Shown: positions 17,748-26,811, numbered from the stretch's first letter. The stretch is DNA of 53,204 nucleotides from Lysinibacillus boronitolerans JCM 21713 = 10a = NBRC 103108 (GCF_000772935.1 NZ_JPVR01000054.1:1-53204); one strand, 5' to 3'. The notes: generated from the letters alone by a model not told the origin. Program-made: numbers and translations.

Positions 17748-18675
17748 GAAAGTTCCGTGTATTGATGAATTTGTGAAAAATAAAGAAGTAGATGTACTTT
17801 TTACAAGTAATCCATCGTTGCGTAGCGTTGTTGTTGTGCGTGATGAAAAACCAATTGGACATATTACACGCACACATTTCTATCAAAAAATCGGTACTCG
17901 GTATGGCTATCATTTATTAATGGAACGTCAAAATCAGCTGATGATAAAGAAAAATCCTTTAATCGTTGATCGTAATACACCAATCACAGAGGTCAGTACA
18001 TTAGCTATGGCTAGACCTCCTGAGGATTTATATGATGATGTCATCGTCACGAAAAACAAGCTTTATTATGGCATGGTTAGTATTCGAGAGTTATTGTTAA
18101 AGCTTGTTGATACACAAGTAGCCATTGCAAGCTTCCTGAATCCATTAAGTAGTCTTCCTGGCAATAAATTAATCGATGAAAAATTAGAGGAAGCATTACA
18201 GCTATCGCAATATAGTTTAATCTATTTTGATTTAGATCACTTTAAATCCTACAATGACACATATGGATTTAATAAAGGCGATAAAATTTTACGGTATTTA
18301 ACAGAAATACTAAAAAGACATATCTGCGGCGTAGAGGATTTTTTAGGACATATTGGTGGAGATGATTTTGTAGCTATTCTACCTTATTACGAGGTAGAAA
18401 AGATGTGTCAAAAAATTATTGATGACTTTGATGCCAACATACTTAGTTTTTATGAGTTGGAGGATTTAGCATATGTTCAGGTAGCTAATAGATCTGGCGA
18501 ACTGGAGCCTTTAACATGTACATCCTTATCCATTGCCATAATTACGAATGAATATCAGTATTTTGACTCCGTCGAACAATTATCCAATGCGGTAACACAT
18601 GTAAAAAAGCAGTGTAAAAAAATAGCGGGTAGTTGTTACCTCATTAATAAACAACAAAATTATTTTGTTCATTAG
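17725..18675 (+). CDS. CBS-pair plus GGDEF protein (probable diguanylate cyclase)
   Basis: The ATG at 17725 has AAGGGTGGG upstream; a GTG two codons earlier is in frame. 316 aa. A CBS-pair-like region covers about 10-125 (SVVVVRDEKPIGHITR, then a second half ending YYGMVSIRELLLKL). A GGDEF domain covers about 145-310 with LPGN, YFDLDHFKSYNDTYGF and GGDDF, an active-type variant of GGDEF. The inhibitory RxxD site is missing: the four positions read GVED. Translation is coupled to the EAL gene. CBS domains often bind adenine nucleotides, so activity may follow energy state; this is inference. Confidence 0.85.
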   Translation: MKIGEVIEKVPCIDEFVKNKEVDVLFTSNPSLRSVVVVRDEKPIGHITRTHFYQKIGTRYGYHLLMERQNQLMIKKNPLIVDRNTPITEVSTLAMARPPEDLYDDVIVTKNKLYYGMVSIRELLLKLVDTQVAIASFLNPLSSLPGNKLIDEKLEEALQLSQYSLIYFDLDHFKSYNDTYGFNKGDKILRYLTEILKRHICGVEDFLGHIGGDDFVAILPYYEVEKMCQKIIDDFDANILSFYELEDLAYVQVANRSGELEPLTCTSLSIAIITNEYQYFDSVEQLSNAVTHVKKQCKKIAGSCYLINKQQNYFVH

Positions 18676-18763
18676 CAAACTATGCTAGAATTACGGAACT
18701 AATATGTAAAATATATGAAAATTTAAATAAATTTGATATATGTTTTGGTTACAGGAGGTTTAG

Positions 18764-19207
18764 ATGGATTCAAGAAGACTGCACATTTGGCAACCCGTCA
18801 CTTGCTTAGAAAGAGCCCAAATCGTTAATGCCACATTGAATTATACAGATCGAGGGCTCTGCTTAACATTAATAGATCGAAACAATACAGAAGTTGATAT
18901 TATCTATGATAAGATGTCTCCTATTCACGATTATGTTTGGTCTTTTCGCTATACTGGAGAAATCCCACGATCTGATTTAGTAGACATGGTCACTGAAGCC
19001 ATGACCCAAGAACAATCTAAAAATTCTTCAGCAGAATGGTTTTATAAAATGAGCAATTCAGATTATATAGAATGGTTTGATCAACTCCCGTGGATTGGAA
19101 GCAAAGAAATTCCTACCGTAGAACATCATATCTACTGCTATAATGACGGTGTGTTTGACATCATTAGTGACTACGAACCAAGATTTGTAATTAGAAATAA
19201 TGCTTAA
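18764..19207 (+). CDS. Hypothetical protein, 147 aa
   Basis: Not recognised. AGGAGG lies 5 nt upstream of the ATG, and a strong hairpin follows, so it is a real single-gene unit. Soluble, acidic, without signal peptide or membrane segment. Rich in Trp and Tyr, with WFYKMSNSDYIEWFDQLPW in the middle and HHIYCYNDGVFDIISDYEP near the end. Confidence 0.7.
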   Translation: MDSRRLHIWQPVTCLERAQIVNATLNYTDRGLCLTLIDRNNTEVDIIYDKMSPIHDYVWSFRYTGEIPRSDLVDMVTEAMTQEQSKNSSAEWFYKMSNSDYIEWFDQLPWIGSKEIPTVEHHIYCYNDGVFDIISDYEPRFVIRNNA

Positions 19208-19211
19208 AAGG

Positions 19212-19254
19212 CTGCCCCTGCACTGTTAAAAACTAACAGTATAGGGGCAGTTAC
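19212..19254 (+). terminator. Hairpin terminator after the 147-aa gene
   Basis: CTGCCCCT and ACTGTTA pair with TAACAGT and AGGGGCAG around a short A-rich loop. The T-tract is weak (TTACTCATTT). Confidence 0.65.
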
Positions 19255-19434
19255 TCATTTGTCACCAAATGTAGTGGCATTGATTAAACTAGCTATACAT
19301 TTACAAACATTTTTTATGAGCTTTTCCATGATTAATCCTTTGCCAGAGGATGATTGTTACGCCATTTTTCGGGGTATAATCCTTAGCAAGAAAGCATTCT
19401 GTGATAGGAATTTATTAATCTTAATAAAACATAC

Positions 19435-19463
19435 TTGAATTATAGGGATTATGGGTATATAAT
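19435..19463 (+). promoter_or_regulatory. Sigma-A promoter of tcyP
   Basis: TTGAAT (19435-19440), 17-nt spacer, TATAAT (19458-19463). The two hexamers are part of a near-perfect inverted repeat (19435-19444 with 19458-19467, 9 of 10), which may also be a repressor site. The rest of 19255-19434 holds no gene; another TATAAT at 19375 lacks a good -35. Confidence 0.7.
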
Positions 19464-19502
19464 TCGATTACATTATTATAAAACATCTTAGGAGGCATTC
19501 TA

Positions 19503-20897
19503 TTGTCGAATTTACAAATCATTCTTAACGTAGCAGTGTTGCTTGTGTTCGTTGGAATTTTATATGTTATGAATAAAAAGCACGTTAAGTTTTCTAATCG
19601 TGTTTTCGCCGGTTTAGGCTTAGGGATTGTACTTGGTCTTGGACTTCATTTTATTTATGGTCTCGATTCTGAAGTATTAGCCAAAACAACATCTTGGTAC
19701 AATATTATCGGTACTGGGTATGTGAAACTGCTCCAAATGGTAGCAATGCCTTTGGTATTTATATCCATTTTAATTGCATTTACTAAAATGAGGATTGGAA
19801 AAAATTTCGGAAAAATGGCAGCACTTATTTTAGCCATTTTAATCGGTACAACAGCCGTTTCGGCAGCTGTAGGGATTCTTTCTGCAACAGTCTTTGATTT
19901 AGATGCAACACAAATTTTACAAGGTGATGCAGAAGCTGCACGTGGTCAATACCTTGAAGAAAAAACAACGGGCTTAGCAGCTCCTGATCTACCAACACAA
20001 ATTATTGAGTTATTCCCAGCAAATCCATTCCTTGATTTAACGGGTGCTCGTTCTACGTCAACAATTGCGGTTGTAATTTTCTCTGCATTCCTTGGTTTTG
20101 CTTATTTACGTGTGGCACGTAAGGATGAGGGAACAGCAGCAACAATTAAAAAAGGCTTAGATGCTATCTATGCTCTTGTAATGGGCGTTGTAACAATTGT
20201 ATTACGCTTAACGCCATACGGAATTCTAGCGATTATGGCTCGTACTGTCGCAACATCTGATTTTGGAGCGATCTACAATTTAGGTAAATTTGTGATTGCT
20301 TCTTATGTAGCATTATTTATTGTTTTAATCGTACATTTATTAATTCTTACATTAAGTGGTTTAAATCCATTTACGTATTTAAAAAAATCAGCAGAAACAT
20401 TATTATTCGCCTTTACATCACGTTCTAGTGCGGGTACTTTACCGATGAATATTAAAACGCAAACAGGTCGTCTTGGTGTATCTGAGGGGATTGCAAACTT
20501 CTCAGGCTCATTTGGTTTATCAATCGGTCAAAATGGTTGTGCAGGTGTATATCCAGCAATGTTAGCCATTATGATTGCACCAACAGTCGGCATTAATCCA
20601 CTTGACCCTGTGTTTATTATTACAGTTATTGCAGTAGTAGCTGTAAGCTCGTTTGGTGTGGCAGGTGTTGGTGGTGGTGCAACATTTGCAGCTATCCTTG
20701 TATTATCAGCACTTGATTTACCAATTGCTCTAGCAGGTGTATTAATCTCTGTTGAGCCTTTAATTGATATGGGTCGTACAGCGTTAAATGTAAGTGGATC
20801 AATGACAGCAGGTGTTACAACAGCACGTATTACAAAAGAATTAGATACAGAAATGTATAATAATAAAGAATTAGGTGCTCAGGTAGCAGACCTATAA
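19503..20897 (+). CDS. tcyP: L-cystine/dicarboxylate-type symporter TcyP
   Basis: 464 aa, matching B. subtilis TcyP (about 463 aa). Dicarboxylate/amino acid:cation symporter fold: N-terminal membrane segments, the Ser-rich hairpin TSRSSAGTLPMNIKTQ, the GFAGVGGG-like SSFGVAGVGGGATFAA and a final EPLIDMGRTALNVSGSMTAG motif. Starts with TTG after AGGAGG. Probable role is cystine uptake; substrate choice within the family is inferred from overall likeness. No S-box or T-box precedes it. Confidence 0.88.
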   Translation: MSNLQIILNVAVLLVFVGILYVMNKKHVKFSNRVFAGLGLGIVLGLGLHFIYGLDSEVLAKTTSWYNIIGTGYVKLLQMVAMPLVFISILIAFTKMRIGKNFGKMAALILAILIGTTAVSAAVGILSATVFDLDATQILQGDAEAARGQYLEEKTTGLAAPDLPTQIIELFPANPFLDLTGARSTSTIAVVIFSAFLGFAYLRVARKDEGTAATIKKGLDAIYALVMGVVTIVLRLTPYGILAIMARTVATSDFGAIYNLGKFVIASYVALFIVLIVHLLILTLSGLNPFTYLKKSAETLLFAFTSRSSAGTLPMNIKTQTGRLGVSEGIANFSGSFGLSIGQNGCAGVYPAMLAIMIAPTVGINPLDPVFIITVIAVVAVSSFGVAGVGGGATFAAILVLSALDLPIALAGVLISVEPLIDMGRTALNVSGSMTAGVTTARITKELDTEMYNNKELGAQVADL

Positions 20898-20905
20898 GAT
20901 CAAAA

Positions 20906-20939
20906 AAGCCCCTTTAAAGGTAAAACTTTAAAGGGGCTT
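20906..20939. terminator. Bidirectional terminator between tcyP and a minus-strand gene
   Basis: Perfect 14-bp arms (AAGCCCCTTTAAAG / CTTTAAAGGGGCTT) with a six-base loop. On the minus strand a six-T tract follows, so it fits the minus gene better than tcyP. Confidence 0.9.
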
Positions 20940-20944
20940 CTGCT

Positions 20945-21259
20945 TTATACGATTTTTACATAAAAATCCTTACCGTTGATTAATTCGGATAGCTCAATTT
21001 GATAATTTTGTTTATAGTAATCATAAATATTGTAGGCTAAACCGGAGTGTCCATTCAAATAGGTTCCCTTTTTAATCTCTTTACGTGGATTATGGAAATC
21101 AAAATATAAGCGTGAATCATGACTCATTGTATTTAAAATAGCAAGAAATTCTTGTTCTTCAATATGAATTCCCCGTGTATACCGACATTCTCTACGATAC
21201 GTATCATGTGATACATTTACGGGAGAAGCTTCAAGAATCATTTCAATATGTTTATTCAA
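20945..21259 (-). CDS. Hypothetical protein, 104 aa
   Basis: Not recognised. TTG start with AAAGGAG about 10 nt upstream, and a strong terminator after the stop. Soluble, mixed alpha/beta by eye, with YRRECRYTRGIHIEEQEF and DFHNPRKEIKKGTY. No signal peptide or membrane segment. Confidence 0.65.
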   Translation of the reverse strand: MNKHIEMILEASPVNVSHDTYRRECRYTRGIHIEEQEFLAILNTMSHDSRLYFDFHNPRKEIKKGTYLNGHSGLAYNIYDYYKQNYQIELSELINGKDFYVKIV

Positions 21260-21358
21260 ATGATGACAGCTCCTTTCAAATTATAGGTAAAAACCATAAG
21301 AACAATCAGCTTTATTAATTCTAGTATATAATTGTCAGAAAATTATATCAATATTTTT

Positions 21359-21913
21359 CTACCAGTTTTGCTGTTGAATTTCTTCTGCTATTAGTTGTAA
21401 GTCATAGGCAGTTACTGTTAAAAGATTATAATCATGGGACTCCATATATTTTTCTGCAAGCCGTTTGATATATTTCGGTGAACCCTCATTTTCTTCATCA
21501 TAAATTAATAAAAGTCCATCTGTATTTTGGATAATAAATTTGTCCTTCTCAATAAATTGCCAAGGAGCTTCATACGGTTTTTTGGTCACGCTTGTGACAA
21601 AATCAGCTTGGGCAATTAATGCTTGATACTTTTCTTTTTTATGATCTTGCCAATTTTTCTCTTGCTCTAAAAAAGGTGTGATCACGGCGTATTTTAAAAG
21701 TGGAAATTCTTTTTTTAACATTAAAACAACTTCAGCACTCCAAGTTTCTACGCCCTGCTGACCGCTAATAATAACCCATTCGAGTCCTTCATCAAGCAGT
21801 GTACGCAGGTGAACTTCCAGTGCTTTTTTTATGATGACAATACCGGGATGTTTATCATTAAAGATACCAAGCTCATGTGGTTTATAGCCAGTAATCATAA
21901 TACGCTGTAACAA
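21359..21913 (-). CDS. ypsA: YpsA-like SLOG-fold protein (DUF1273)
   Basis: The TTG at 21913 is set 7 nt after AGGGGG; the frame from 21997 is too long. About 184 aa. Clear relative of B. subtilis YpsA: ITGYKPHELGIF near the start, GLEWVIISGQQGVETWSAE, YAVITPFLEQEKNW, and DGLLLIYDEENEGSPKY. The SLOG fold (GxxG-type loop in SGQQGVE) probably binds a nucleotide. YpsA has been linked to oxidative-stress protection and cell division in B. subtilis and Staphylococcus; the biochemical role is not settled. Confidence 0.9.
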   Translation of the reverse strand: MLQRIMITGYKPHELGIFNDKHPGIVIIKKALEVHLRTLLDEGLEWVIISGQQGVETWSAEVVLMLKKEFPLLKYAVITPFLEQEKNWQDHKKEKYQALIAQADFVTSVTKKPYEAPWQFIEKDKFIIQNTDGLLLIYDEENEGSPKYIKRLAEKYMESHDYNLLTVTAYDLQLIAEEIQQQNW

Positions 21914-21983
21914 CAAAATACCCCCTAAGCTGTATAGTTGTAATACTAGTATACAGCAAGGGGGCGAATGATATCGATATTGT

Positions 21984-22082
21984 CTATGAAAAGGCAAATA
22001 GTGTTAAAATTACTGCTACAGCTGCACAAATGCCTAAAAACCACCATGAGTCTGTAAAGTCTTCTTTTGTGTCACTATTCAT
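21984..22082 (-). CDS. 32-aa single-span membrane peptide
   Basis: Too short for ordinary gene calling but well formed: AAAGGA about 9 nt before the ATG, then 32 codons and TAG. The N-terminus is hydrophilic and acidic (MNSDTKEDFTDS), followed by one membrane helix WWFLGICAAVAVILTLFAF. It lies 39 nt downstream of the DUF418 gene on the same strand with no terminator between, so the two may be co-transcribed. The function is unknown. Confidence 0.6.
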   Translation of the reverse strand: MNSDTKEDFTDSWWFLGICAAVAVILTLFAFS

Positions 22083-22121
22083 AAAAAATAATTCCTTTCT
22101 AATTTGCTTGTTTGAGGGGTT

Positions 22122-23267
22122 TTACTTTACCTGCCCAGTCCAAGACCAATTTGTCCATATTCGTAAGATTGTTTCAAATGGACCACGTTTAAATTTCTTT
22201 AAATAGGCAAGGCTGAAAACACATTGCAAGCTATAAACAACGATTCCGAAAAGGATTCCGCCAAAGACTCCTAATTTGCCGTATAGGCCAAGGCCATAGC
22301 CATAAAAAACAGTTGTACAAATGATAGTTTGTAGTAAATAATTGGTTAGTGATAGTTTGCCAACGCTCTCAAAAGCAGGAGCCAGTTGTTGAACTGGACG
22401 TGTGTTATAAATGTATGCTGCGAGGCAAACATAGCCAATCGCTAATAACTGGGAGCCACCCATTAATAAGATAGAAGAAAATGCACTTTCACTTTCTAAA
22501 AAACTTACACTTTTACATACGAGTCCAATGGGTACAAGGAGAGCACCTAGCTTATACCATTTCATTTCCTTGTTCATCTCCACGAAGGCTTGCTTCTTAG
22601 CAAGCGCCATCCCAAAAAGGAATAGTGGTGCGTAGAACATAGGTGCAAAAATTAATATAATGAAAATAAATGAAGAATCCTCCATTCCTGGTACTTCGGC
22701 ATTAGCTCTAAAATCAAAAATTTCTAAGTAGCTGCCGTTAGCGTAAACATCATCCGCTTGCTGGATGTATGTGTCTATCTCTTTTTGTTCTTTTTTAGAC
22801 GTTTCCATAGAGCCGTATGTTAAAGCTGTTGTTAATACAAATAGAATTCCAGCCCAAATAAATAAAGTTTTTGGTTTACGATTAATAAATGGGATTAAAA
22901 ATAACATCATACAGCCATAGGAAAATAGAATATCGCCTTCCCACAATAAAATTGAATGTAATAAGCCAAGGGCAATTAATCCTGTTGCACGACGTAAAAT
23001 CGACCAGCGGCTTTTAGTCTTTTTTCTGCGGATGGATTCAATTAATTTAATAAGTGAGAAGCCGAATAAAATAGTGAAGATGGGCATGAACGAGCCTTCA
23101 ATCACAACTTTTACAAAATATAAAGCCCCGTTATCTAAGGTAGAAAGATTATTTAATTCATCTTTGCCATACATCCCGAATTGGAAGATTAGCAAATTTG
23201 CCATTAAGATGCCAAATAAACTAAATCCACGCATTGTATCAATGAAAGTAACACGATTAGTTGTCAT
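22122..23267 (-). CDS. DUF418 family membrane protein
   Basis: 381 aa with about ten membrane segments. The start FIDTMRGFSLFGILMANLL is the hallmark of the DUF418 (YeiB/YxaH) family, as is the C-terminal part PVQQLAPAFESVGKLSLTNY. These proteins are distantly related to acyltransferase-3 membrane proteins; the reaction is unknown. AAGGAG lies about 9 nt before the ATG. Divergent from the two-component genes at 23.4 kb. Confidence 0.85.
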   Translation of the reverse strand: MTTNRVTFIDTMRGFSLFGILMANLLIFQFGMYGKDELNNLSTLDNGALYFVKVVIEGSFMPIFTILFGFSLIKLIESIRRKKTKSRWSILRRATGLIALGLLHSILLWEGDILFSYGCMMLFLIPFINRKPKTLFIWAGILFVLTTALTYGSMETSKKEQKEIDTYIQQADDVYANGSYLEIFDFRANAEVPGMEDSSFIFIILIFAPMFYAPLFLFGMALAKKQAFVEMNKEMKWYKLGALLVPIGLVCKSVSFLESESAFSSILLMGGSQLLAIGYVCLAAYIYNTRPVQQLAPAFESVGKLSLTNYLLQTIICTTVFYGYGLGLYGKLGVFGGILFGIVVYSLQCVFSLAYLKKFKRGPFETILRIWTNWSWTGQVK

Positions 23268-23370
23268 TGCGTTTTATCTCCTTAATTGGTTATCTTATAC
23301 ATATAATAAATAGGGAAGCTTATGGTGAAATAATGACTACCTTAAAGTAATCTTAAAAGTAGGTGAGGAA

Positions 23371-24072
23371 ATGCAGGAAGCATCAATTTTAGTGTTAGAG
23401 GATGAACGTGCCATTGCTGAAATGATTGAAATCATTTTAAGAAAAGAAGGAATTACCAATATTACCTTATGTAATACAATTGACGAAGCAAAAGATGAAA
23501 TGAATACTAAAACATTTGACTTTTATCTATTAGATATCATGCTACCAGATGGAAGTGGGTTGGATATTGCGAATAGTATTCGAGAAAAAAGTGACGCCCC
23601 TATTTTTTATTTAACCGCAAAAAGTAGTGATGCAGATAAGCTTCGTGGTTTTATGAATGGTGCAGATGATTATATTACAAAACCATTTAACCCCTTAGAG
23701 CTTGTAGCACGAGTAAAGGTGCAGCTAGTCCGTTATATGAAGAAAAAAAGTGTACCAGAAAATCACATATTTAGTTGTAGCCGTTTTACATTTGACATTG
23801 ATGCAGCAGAAATCGAGGTAGACGGTGTAAAGGAAATAATCAGTGGTCGCTTGTTTCATTTATTAAAATATTTATGTGACAATGTAGGGCAAGTGTTATC
23901 AAAAGAGCAAATATATGAGCGCGTATGGGGTGATTGCTTATTTGATGATAATACAGTGATGGTACATATAAGAAAGCTGCGAGAAAAAATAGAAAAAAAT
24001 CCTGGAAAGCCGACATGCATTATCACTGTCAGAGGCATTGGTTATAAGCTTGTTGGGGATATTTCTGCATGA
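23371..24072 (+). CDS. OmpR-family response regulator (second system)
   Basis: 233 aa. Receiver domain (about 1-122): VLEDERA, phospho-acceptor Asp55 in LLDIMLPDGSG, Thr in YLTAKS and Lys in ITKPF. Winged helix (about 135-230): ISGRLFHLLKYLCDN and TVRGIGYKLV. Stop and kinase start overlap as ATGA (24069-24072). Targets are unknown; the divergent DUF418 gene is a neighbour candidate. Confidence 0.9.
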   Translation: MQEASILVLEDERAIAEMIEIILRKEGITNITLCNTIDEAKDEMNTKTFDFYLLDIMLPDGSGLDIANSIREKSDAPIFYLTAKSSDADKLRGFMNGADDYITKPFNPLELVARVKVQLVRYMKKKSVPENHIFSCSRFTFDIDAAEIEVDGVKEIISGRLFHLLKYLCDNVGQVLSKEQIYERVWGDCLFDDNTVMVHIRKLREKIEKNPGKPTCIITVRGIGYKLVGDISA

Positions 24073-25712
24073 AGCCTGCTGGAAAATTAACTCTTCGTTT
24101 TGTTTCGTATTTCATCATATTCTACCTCTTAATTATTTCAGGTTTTATTATAAGCTTGGTGTTTTTTGCTATCTTTATCAACGATCGTGTTGGTGATAAT
24201 ATTCATGTTATGAGCTCCTTTGAAATTGAAGATGATGCAGTTGTAGAGAAAGGGAAGACGGCTAAAATTGCTGATTATTTAGTGGAGAGAGCCGAGGAAA
24301 ATGTAGGACAGCTCTATTTATTTGATCCATCCATGACGATTGTTGACTATACTGGAGATACATGTGGTCTATGTGGAAAGTCAGATAATGAAATATTGGC
24401 ATTGCGGCAACCAGGCATGCATACATGGGAACTGCCGAATTACTACTTATTATTTCTTCCGAATACTCCTGTGCAACCACTTTTTGAGGAGGCACTTGAA
24501 AACTGGACAGCAACAGGGGACATTTCTGCTGTAACAAAGCAACGTCTAAAAGAAAATAAAGCTAGTGTTGAAATTTATGATGAGCAATGGAATCGGATTG
24601 AGGTCATAGGCGAACGCTATGAGAAGCTAAATAAGCCACAATTACTAGAGGAAAAATACGATATTTTCGAGCATGCGGAGCTGAATCAAAGTGCAGCGTT
24701 ATCCAACGATAAGACATTTGTTGTAAGAATGCCTAACCCATCGTATAAGCCATTTGAAGAGCCTTTTAATAAGGCGATGGTATTGTTTGTTTCTATCTTT
24801 TTTGGGGGGCATATTATTTTGCTGTTGGGCGTTCTTTTCTTGTCTATTAGTATTTCACGTCAATTCGTGCGTCCGCTCGTCTATGTTATTTCGCGTATTG
24901 AGCGACTTACCCAATTTGATTACAGTGAGATTAGCGACAAAAAAATCCATCATAAAAAGACAGGAAAGCTGAAAAGGAAATTTAAACTGTTCCAACCTGT
25001 AGAGGAGTCACTCAACCACTTATCGGAGCGACTTAATTCAAATGAAAGGCAAATCAAGCATGCAGAGCAACTACGTGAGGAGTGGATAACAGGTCTATCG
25101 CATGATTTAAAGACCCCGTTAAGCTCAATTTACGGTTATTCAACAATGCTGGCATCGGAGGATTATGAGTGGACAAAGGATGAGATGCGTATTTTTGCAC
25201 AGACCATGCAGGAAAAGGCAACCTATATGGATGCACTTATTCAGGATTTGACGTATACGTATCAGTTAAAAAATAAAGCCATACAGCTCGATAAAGTGGT
25301 ACTGCCGCTAGCAACATGGCTGCCACAATTTGCAGACGAACAGGTGTGTGTGAAGGTGTATGGTGATGTGTTGTTACAAGCAGATGAGCTTTTACTCAAG
25401 CGAATAATGGATAATTTAATTACCAATGCGAAAAAATATACCCCTGAAGGCACGAAGGTAATTGTAGAAGCACAACATACTGGTAAGGAAGTGATGCTTA
25501 CCATTGCTGATCAAGGACCTGGCATTCCTCAGGAGGTGCTCGATAATCTATTCGAACGCTATTATCGAGGTACGAATACAACAGACGATATAACAGGAAC
25601 AGGGCTAGGACTAGCCATTACGAAGCAGCTCATTGATTTACACAATGGCACAATTAGTGTTCGTTCAGGTCAAGATGGAACAATCTTTGTGCTAAAATTT
25701 CAATGTCATTAG
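24069..25712 (+). CDS. Sensor histidine kinase with extracytoplasmic CxxC
   Basis: 547 aa. TM1 at about 13-37, a large outside domain of about 200 residues, TM2 at about 233-257, then a HAMP-like linker. HisKA box WITGLSHDLKTPLSSIYGYS with His345, N box DNLITNAKKYTPEG, G1 DQGPGIP, F box LFERYYRG, G2 GTGLGLAI. The outside domain carries Cys99-Gly-Leu-Cys102, unusual for this kinase type, which could bind metal or respond to thiols. A terminator follows at 25769. Confidence 0.9.
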   Translation: MKPAGKLTLRFVSYFIIFYLLIISGFIISLVFFAIFINDRVGDNIHVMSSFEIEDDAVVEKGKTAKIADYLVERAEENVGQLYLFDPSMTIVDYTGDTCGLCGKSDNEILALRQPGMHTWELPNYYLLFLPNTPVQPLFEEALENWTATGDISAVTKQRLKENKASVEIYDEQWNRIEVIGERYEKLNKPQLLEEKYDIFEHAELNQSAALSNDKTFVVRMPNPSYKPFEEPFNKAMVLFVSIFFGGHIILLLGVLFLSISISRQFVRPLVYVISRIERLTQFDYSEISDKKIHHKKTGKLKRKFKLFQPVEESLNHLSERLNSNERQIKHAEQLREEWITGLSHDLKTPLSSIYGYSTMLASEDYEWTKDEMRIFAQTMQEKATYMDALIQDLTYTYQLKNKAIQLDKVVLPLATWLPQFADEQVCVKVYGDVLLQADELLLKRIMDNLITNAKKYTPEGTKVIVEAQHTGKEVMLTIADQGPGIPQEVLDNLFERYYRGTNTTDDITGTGLGLAITKQLIDLHNGTISVRSGQDGTIFVLKFQCH

Positions 25713-25768
25713 GGGGAATCTCTGTGCTTTCTTAAGATTGTACAAAGGTCTGTCCTTCAACATCGTAA

Positions 25769-25810
25769 AGAGGTATCAAAGTGTTTATTTGATACCTCTT
25801 TTTTTTTTTT
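25769..25810 (+). terminator. Strong terminator after the second two-component operon
   Basis: AGAGGTATCAAA (25769-25780) pairs with TTTGATACCTCT (25788-25799), followed by a 12-T tract. Confidence 0.93.
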
Positions 25811-26714
25811 ATTTCTTACAGCGTTCAGCGGGCTGTTCAATTTTTACGTAACGCCATAAGTTATTGGCGATGTCACGGGCTTCAGCGATATGTTCTGTGC
25901 CGACGAAGGCCTTACGGAAAGGTGTAAGAAGTGATTCGATGATAAAAAGCTTTGGTTTTTCTTTCTGCAATTCTTCTAATAAGAATTGTGCATACTCCAA
26001 ACCTTCCATTGTTTCGTTATTTGATAATCCCTTTGTAAAGCCTTGAAGTTGTTCAATAACCATTTCTTTAGTAACAGTTTTATAGTTCACGACATTTTGA
26101 ATGGTATTGATCATTTCAACACTTACGATAATTTCTTTCGACTCAAGCATAGTGGGTATAATTACGCTAATATTGCGCAATGCTACACGTACAATAGCTT
26201 CTCGATTGATATATTTATAATCGGCAATAAAGACAGCACGTAGAGTGAGGTTAATCATTCCGAGTGTTTGAACAGCACATTCATAGCTAATAGGGCTAAT
26301 CTCTTCGCCAAAGACTTGTACTAGACGATTGGCGAGCCATTCTAATTCTTGTAAATGGTAATTAATAATAATTTTTTTTAGTTCTTTATCTCTTGATTGG
26401 AAGATGGATTCGAATATCTGTACTAAATTATGTTCACGATTGACATACATGAGAACAGCGACTTGCTGTGTCAATACTTCTAAATCTGTAGGATCTTTAC
26501 CATAGATAAGCTCATGGCGACGATTACTAGCTTCCTCACGCCCTTCATCTAAAATGGCGATTAAGCATTCATTTTTCGAAGTAAAGTGATTATAAAACGT
26601 ACCTTTAGAGATTTTAGCCGCATTGATGATGTCATTAATCGATGTATCTAGAAAGCCTTTTTCAATAAAAAGTTCACGTGCTGCTGTTATAATTTGTCTT
26701 TTTCTTTTGTTCAT
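25809..26714 (-). CDS. TetR-family repressor
   Basis: 301 aa, longer than the usual 190-230. N-terminal HTH (about 1-50): IITAARELFIEKGFLDTSINDIINAAKISKGTFYNHFTSKNE... is the TetR signature. The long C-terminal part (about 60-290) would bind ligand and dimerise. It is divergent from an MFS drug exporter, and matching palindromes lie in both promoters (26737 and 26812), so it most likely represses both genes until an exporter substrate binds. Confidence 0.9.
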   Translation of the reverse strand: MNKRKRQIITAARELFIEKGFLDTSINDIINAAKISKGTFYNHFTSKNECLIAILDEGREEASNRRHELIYGKDPTDLEVLTQQVAVLMYVNREHNLVQIFESIFQSRDKELKKIIINYHLQELEWLANRLVQVFGEEISPISYECAVQTLGMINLTLRAVFIADYKYINREAIVRVALRNISVIIPTMLESKEIIVSVEMINTIQNVVNYKTVTKEMVIEQLQGFTKGLSNNETMEGLEYAQFLLEELQKEKPKLFIIESLLTPFRKAFVGTEHIAEARDIANNLWRYVKIEQPAERCKK

Positions 26715-26736
26715 AACCTCACCTTTTTTATAATAT

Positions 26737-26751
26737 TATACTCTTATTCTA
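26737..26751 (-). promoter_or_regulatory. TetR operator in its own promoter
   Basis: TATACTCTTATTCTA fits TANACT-n3-ANTNTA. It lies wholly inside the 17-nt spacer of a minus-strand promoter: TTGAGT (plus 26753-26758) and TATTAT (plus 26730-26735). Confidence 0.55.
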
Positions 26752-26811
26752 CACTCAAAACGCCTTTATATCAACGATTATAAAAAATATAAACTTATTT
26801 GTTGAAAAAAG

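Noticed and set aside
19208..19502. S-box or T-box leader in front of tcyP
   Set aside because: None of the conserved blocks are present; the leader after the predicted promoter is only about 30 nt.
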